Positions 61,674-64,000 of a DNA stretch of 64,000 bases are shown in pieces. The notes beneath the pieces were generated by a model. The model was not told the origin of the DNA and ran no database searches. It saw nothing but the letters and a program-made list of their open reading frames with translations. Source of the stretch: SCGC-AG-212-J23 sp036406675. Its GTDB lineage: Bacteria > Pseudomonadota > Gammaproteobacteria > Burkholderiales > SG8-39. The translations under genes were made by a program, and so were the position numbers. Numbering within the stretch: position 1 is the stretch's first letter; every line of letters starts with the position of its first letter. The stretch covers positions 29,590-93,589 of the forward strand of contig DASXAO010000033.1 of NCBI GenBank assembly GCA_036406675.1, read 5' to 3'.

Positions 61674-62449
61674 CGCGCGAGCTTGCAGCCCACCGAGTAG
61701 AAAAGGGCCAGCAGCCCGAATAGGGAGAGCGCGGCGACTGCGGCCGCGCGCAGCGCCAGCCGCACCGGCTCCGCGCCGAACACGTGCAAAGCGATGCAGA
61801 ACGCGGCCGCCGGCAGGCCTATCATCGCCGCGACGACGGCATGGCGAACACGCTCGTCGAGCGCGAATCCGGTGGCCACGGGCGGCGTGTCGCGCAGCTT
61901 GCGCCAGATCCATGCGCCGAGGAACGCCGTCCCGAGCAGCGTGCTCCCGTGCTGCAGGACCTGGTGCAGGTAGATACCTCGTGCTACCGGCGTCTCGAGG
62001 ATCGGAAAGTACCCGACATGCGTCAGCGCATCCCAGACGAGATGCGTCGCGGTGCCGGCGAAGAGCGAAACAAGCACCCAGGACCAGGGCGTCCGCGGCA
62101 ATCCGGGCGGGGTCCAGGCGGCGAGGCGTCCCGCGAGCCGGCGCGGCGCGAGGGCAATCAGCGGCTGCTTGAAGATGAGGTGGAACGCGAGGTACGCGAG
62201 GAGCCCGGCCGCAATGCAGAGCAAGGGCGCGCCGGGCGCCTCGTGAGTGTCCTCGCGACCGAGCAGCGGAACGAAATACCAGAGGTCGGGAATCGTCGCG
62301 CCGATCGCGAGCGCGGAAGGCACGGCTCTCGCACCCAGCATCTTCGCCACCGGCACAACGGCGGCGGGGTGGGCAAACGCGTACGGCAGGCGCGCTACTC
62401 GGGAGTAAAGAACCGCAATCCGTAGCCGGCCGCCGCGCGCGAGCGCCAC
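61670..62449 (-). CDS. DUF4184 family membrane protein
   Basis: A membrane protein of up to 259 residues with about six helices and conserved polar motifs AFAHPAAVVPV, IGATIPDLWYFVPL and HLVWDALTHVGYFP, typical of DUF4184 (metal-dependent hydrolase-like membrane proteins, function unknown). Family similarity starts at LPYAFAHP, encoded by CTG at 62389. GTG 62449 lies within the upstream GNAT gene and adds a non-homologous leader. The true start is therefore uncertain. Confidence 0.83.
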   Translation of the reverse strand: MALARGGRLRIAVLYSRVARLPYAFAHPAAVVPVAKMLGARAVPSALAIGATIPDLWYFVPLLGREDTHEAPGAPLLCIAAGLLAYLAFHLIFKQPLIALAPRRLAGRLAAWTPPGLPRTPWSWVLVSLFAGTATHLVWDALTHVGYFPILETPVARGIYLHQVLQHGSTLLGTAFLGAWIWRKLRDTPPVATGFALDERVRHAVVAAMIGLPAAAFCIALHVFGAEPVRLALRAAAVAALSLFGLLALFYSVGCKLAR

Positions 62450-62994
62450 GAGCTAAGGCGCGCCCCGCCTACGTAGACGGCATAGCCGGCATCGACGAAA
62501 CCCGAGCGCAGCGCGGCCGCGATCGACGACTGGTGATGCGACTCGACGCACAGCACGGCATGCGTGCGGCCCTGCCGGAGGAAGAGCGCGTCGGCGAAGC
62601 GGTACATGGCGGCCGCGATGCCGAGGCCGCGAAACGCCGGCCGCACGTAGCTCTTGTACGTGTACACGACATGGTCCTGAAACTCGAGCCAGGCGCCGTC
62701 CATCTGCGGCAGCGGGGACAGCGCGAACCAGCAATAGCCCGCGAACAGGCCATGCTGGAACGCGCCGACGCACAGATCGCCCCGCGCATAAGCCGCCTGC
62801 ACCTTGGAGGGCACGAGGTCGAGCGTCGGGTCGGCGCAAAGCGCCTTCGCCTCGCGCTCCTTCAGCAGCCGGCAGGCCGCGCGCTGCGCTGCCGCATCCG
62901 CCCGCTCACGCAGGCGGCGGCTGAAGATGCGGTACACGCGCAGGCCGGCATGCGTGCCCAGCCGGCTCATCACCCGTACATAGGTCGAAGTCAT
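62395..62994 (-). CDS. GNAT family N-acetyltransferase
   Basis: A 199-residue acetyltransferase. The acetyl-CoA loop is YVRPAFRGLGIAAAMYRFAD, followed by VLCVESHHQSSIAAALRSGF. The N-terminal 60 residues are basic and helical. The substrate is unknown. It overlaps the 5' end of the DUF4184 gene, and 68 bases without visible features separate it from the EamA gene upstream. Confidence 0.82.
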   Translation of the reverse strand: MTSTYVRVMSRLGTHAGLRVYRIFSRRLRERADAAAQRAACRLLKEREAKALCADPTLDLVPSKVQAAYARGDLCVGAFQHGLFAGYCWFALSPLPQMDGAWLEFQDHVVYTYKSYVRPAFRGLGIAAAMYRFADALFLRQGRTHAVLCVESHHQSSIAAALRSGFVDAGYAVYVGGARLSSWRSRAAAGYGLRFFTPE

Positions 62995-63062
62995 GTCGGC
63001 GCATGCTAAGGGCCGACGGTAACGCCAGAGGCTCGCGCGCGTAGTCCGCTTCGCCCATCGCC

Positions 63063-64000
63063 TTAGTGCTCATGGCGGTGGTGCGAATCCGGGTAATGCG
63101 GATGCGAATGGACCAGACGTTCGTGCCTGTGCTGGTGCGTATGGCGCACACCGGGCTCGATCCCCTCGGCATGGTCGTGGCGGTGATGCTCGTCATGCTC
63201 ATGCTCGTGCTCGTGCGTGTGCTCGACGGGCTCGTGCGCGTGCGGGTGTGCATGCCGCTCGGTCAGATGCAGCCACACGCCCCATGCCATCAACGTCGCG
63301 GCGACGCCCAACCCAGGCGTAAGTGGCTCGTGCAGCAGCACGAGGCCCAGCGCAGCGCCGGCGAACGGCGCGGTCGAAAAATAAGCACCCGTACGCGCGG
63401 TACCCAGCTCACGCAACGCAACCACGAAGAGCGCCAGGCTGACCCCATAGCCTGCGAATCCGAGTAATCCAGCCATTGCCGCGGCGGAAATTGCCGGCAG
63501 CTGCGCTCCGAGCGTCAGAGCGAGCGCCGTGTTGGTCGCGCCGGCAACAAGACCCTTCACCATGGCGATGGAGCGCGCGTCCGCGAGCGCCACCTTCCGG
63601 GTGAGATTGTTGTCGATCGCCCAAGCGAGGCACGCGGCGAGCACCGCCAGCGCGGGAGCTGCGGCGCCGAAGCCGGCCGCGCCCGGCCACGAAAGCACCA
63701 CGGCCCCGGCGACGATCAGTCCCATCCCGAGCGCGATGCGCCGGTCGAAATTCTCCCGGAGGATGAACCAGGCGAGGAGCGCCGTGAACACCGCCTCGGC
63801 ATTGAGCAGCAGCGCCGCGCCCGACGCGGGCATGCGCGACAGCCCCCACATCAGGAGCACCGGTCCGAGCACGCCGCCGCTCAGGACCGCGCCAGCCAGC
63901 CACCCCCACTCAACTCGGGCAAGCCGCGCGCGTTTGCTTCGGTTCAACAAAAGCAGAAGCGCGAGCCCGATGCCGGACCCGAGATAGAGAAGGCCCGCGA
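63063..64000 (-). CDS. EamA (DMT) family transporter with histidine-rich tail, 3' part
   Basis: A partial gene: the frame runs off the right edge (AGLLYLGSGIGLALLLLLNR continues upstream). About 310 codons are present, giving roughly eight of ten membrane helices with two EamA repeats (FTALLAWFILRENFDRRIAL; GLVLLHEPLTPGLGVAATLM). A tail of about 65 residues after the last helix is packed with HxH motifs (HAHPHAHEPVEHTHEHEHEH and so on). Such tails are found in some EamA proteins and suggest binding of Zn, Ni or Co. The transported substrate is unknown. Confidence 0.88.
   Translation of the reverse strand, partial: AGLLYLGSGIGLALLLLLNRSKRARLARVEWGWLAGAVLSGGVLGPVLLMWGLSRMPASGAALLLNAEAVFTALLAWFILRENFDRRIALGMGLIVAGAVVLSWPGAAGFGAAAPALAVLAACLAWAIDNNLTRKVALADARSIAMVKGLVAGATNTALALTLGAQLPAISAAAMAGLLGFAGYGVSLALFVVALRELGTARTGAYFSTAPFAGAALGLVLLHEPLTPGLGVAATLMAWGVWLHLTERHAHPHAHEPVEHTHEHEHEHDEHHRHDHAEGIEPGVRHTHQHRHERLVHSHPHYPDSHHRHEH

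Noticed and set aside
63063..63260. CA-rich/GTG-rich tract read first as a possible repeat or CRISPR-like array
   Set aside because: It is codon-level repetition encoding the His-rich tail of the EamA transporter. The units are irregular and have no spacers.

Overview
The window is a very GC-rich, densely packed bacterial chromosome segment. Five orphan tripartite-tricarboxylate (Bug/TctC) solute receptors, several molybdenum hydroxylases, LigAB-type ring-cleavage dioxygenases, and a complete cbb3 oxidase operon followed by a methyl-homocysteine-type enzyme cluster point to an aerobic or microaerobic betaproteobacterium. It is probably Burkholderiales or a related uncultured soil or groundwater lineage; this assignment is inferred from gene content only. 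No rRNA, tRNA, CRISPR array, integrase or intact insertion sequence was seen. No stretch longer than about 130 bases lacks a gene or a recognisable element.

Layout. 1-9.7 kb: the end of an enolase-superfamily dehydratase, a DUF349 protein, the ABC-F ATPase Uup, a Bug receptor with a glyoxalase-like protein, an MFS exporter, and a CadC-like winged-helix/TPR regulator. 9.8-14.5 kb: an exported TPR protein divergent from that regulator, then a two-gene unit of a double-domain KaiC-like ATPase and a soluble hybrid histidine kinase. 14.5-19.8 kb (minus strand): a protocatechuate 4,5-cleavage type operon (LigI-like hydrolase, DUF1932 dehydrogenase, LigB, LigA, NTF2-like protein, 4,5-dihydroxyphthalate-decarboxylase-like protein, Bug receptor). 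19.8-27.0 kb (plus): ccoNOQP-ccoI-ccoS, a TauE/SafE-like protein and a small exported protein. 27.0-42.1 kb: a nine-gene minus-strand catabolic operon (molybdenum hydroxylase, GST, two Bug receptors, an odd alpha/beta hydrolase, a ThDP enzyme, a NicAB-like hydroxylase and a luciferase-like monooxygenase). It is divergent from an SDR, aryl-AMP/CoA ligase, amidohydrolase and GlcG-like gene set. 42.1-48.7 kb: a CocE-like hydrolase, a second LigAB-type dioxygenase with a VOC dioxygenase, an ACMSD-like amidohydrolase and an amidase.

48.6-64 kb: a phenylalanine/tyrosine catabolic operon (hppD-phhB-phhA plus an SDR), a shrunken YchF-like protein without a P-loop, a minus-strand unit of Bug receptor, MetE-like, molybdenum hydroxylase and CocE genes, a glyoxylate/hydroxypyruvate-reductase-like enzyme, a GIY-YIG-like protein, a DUF899 protein, a second MetE-like paralogue, a DUF4184 membrane protein, a GNAT enzyme, and the 3' part of an EamA transporter with a histidine-rich tail.

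Shared features. Many same-strand genes overlap by 4 bases (ATGA or GTGA), so they are probably translationally coupled. Uptake receptors, hydroxylases, ring-cleavage enzymes, ligases and hydrolases together describe an aromatic or heteroaromatic catabolic region supported by a high-affinity terminal oxidase. A family of short, often perfectly palindromic REP-like elements (17.1, 31.2, 35.9, 42.1 and 45.8 kb) lies at gene ends and, once, inside a coding sequence. The most likely uncharacterised system is the 27.0-42.1 kb catabolic island.
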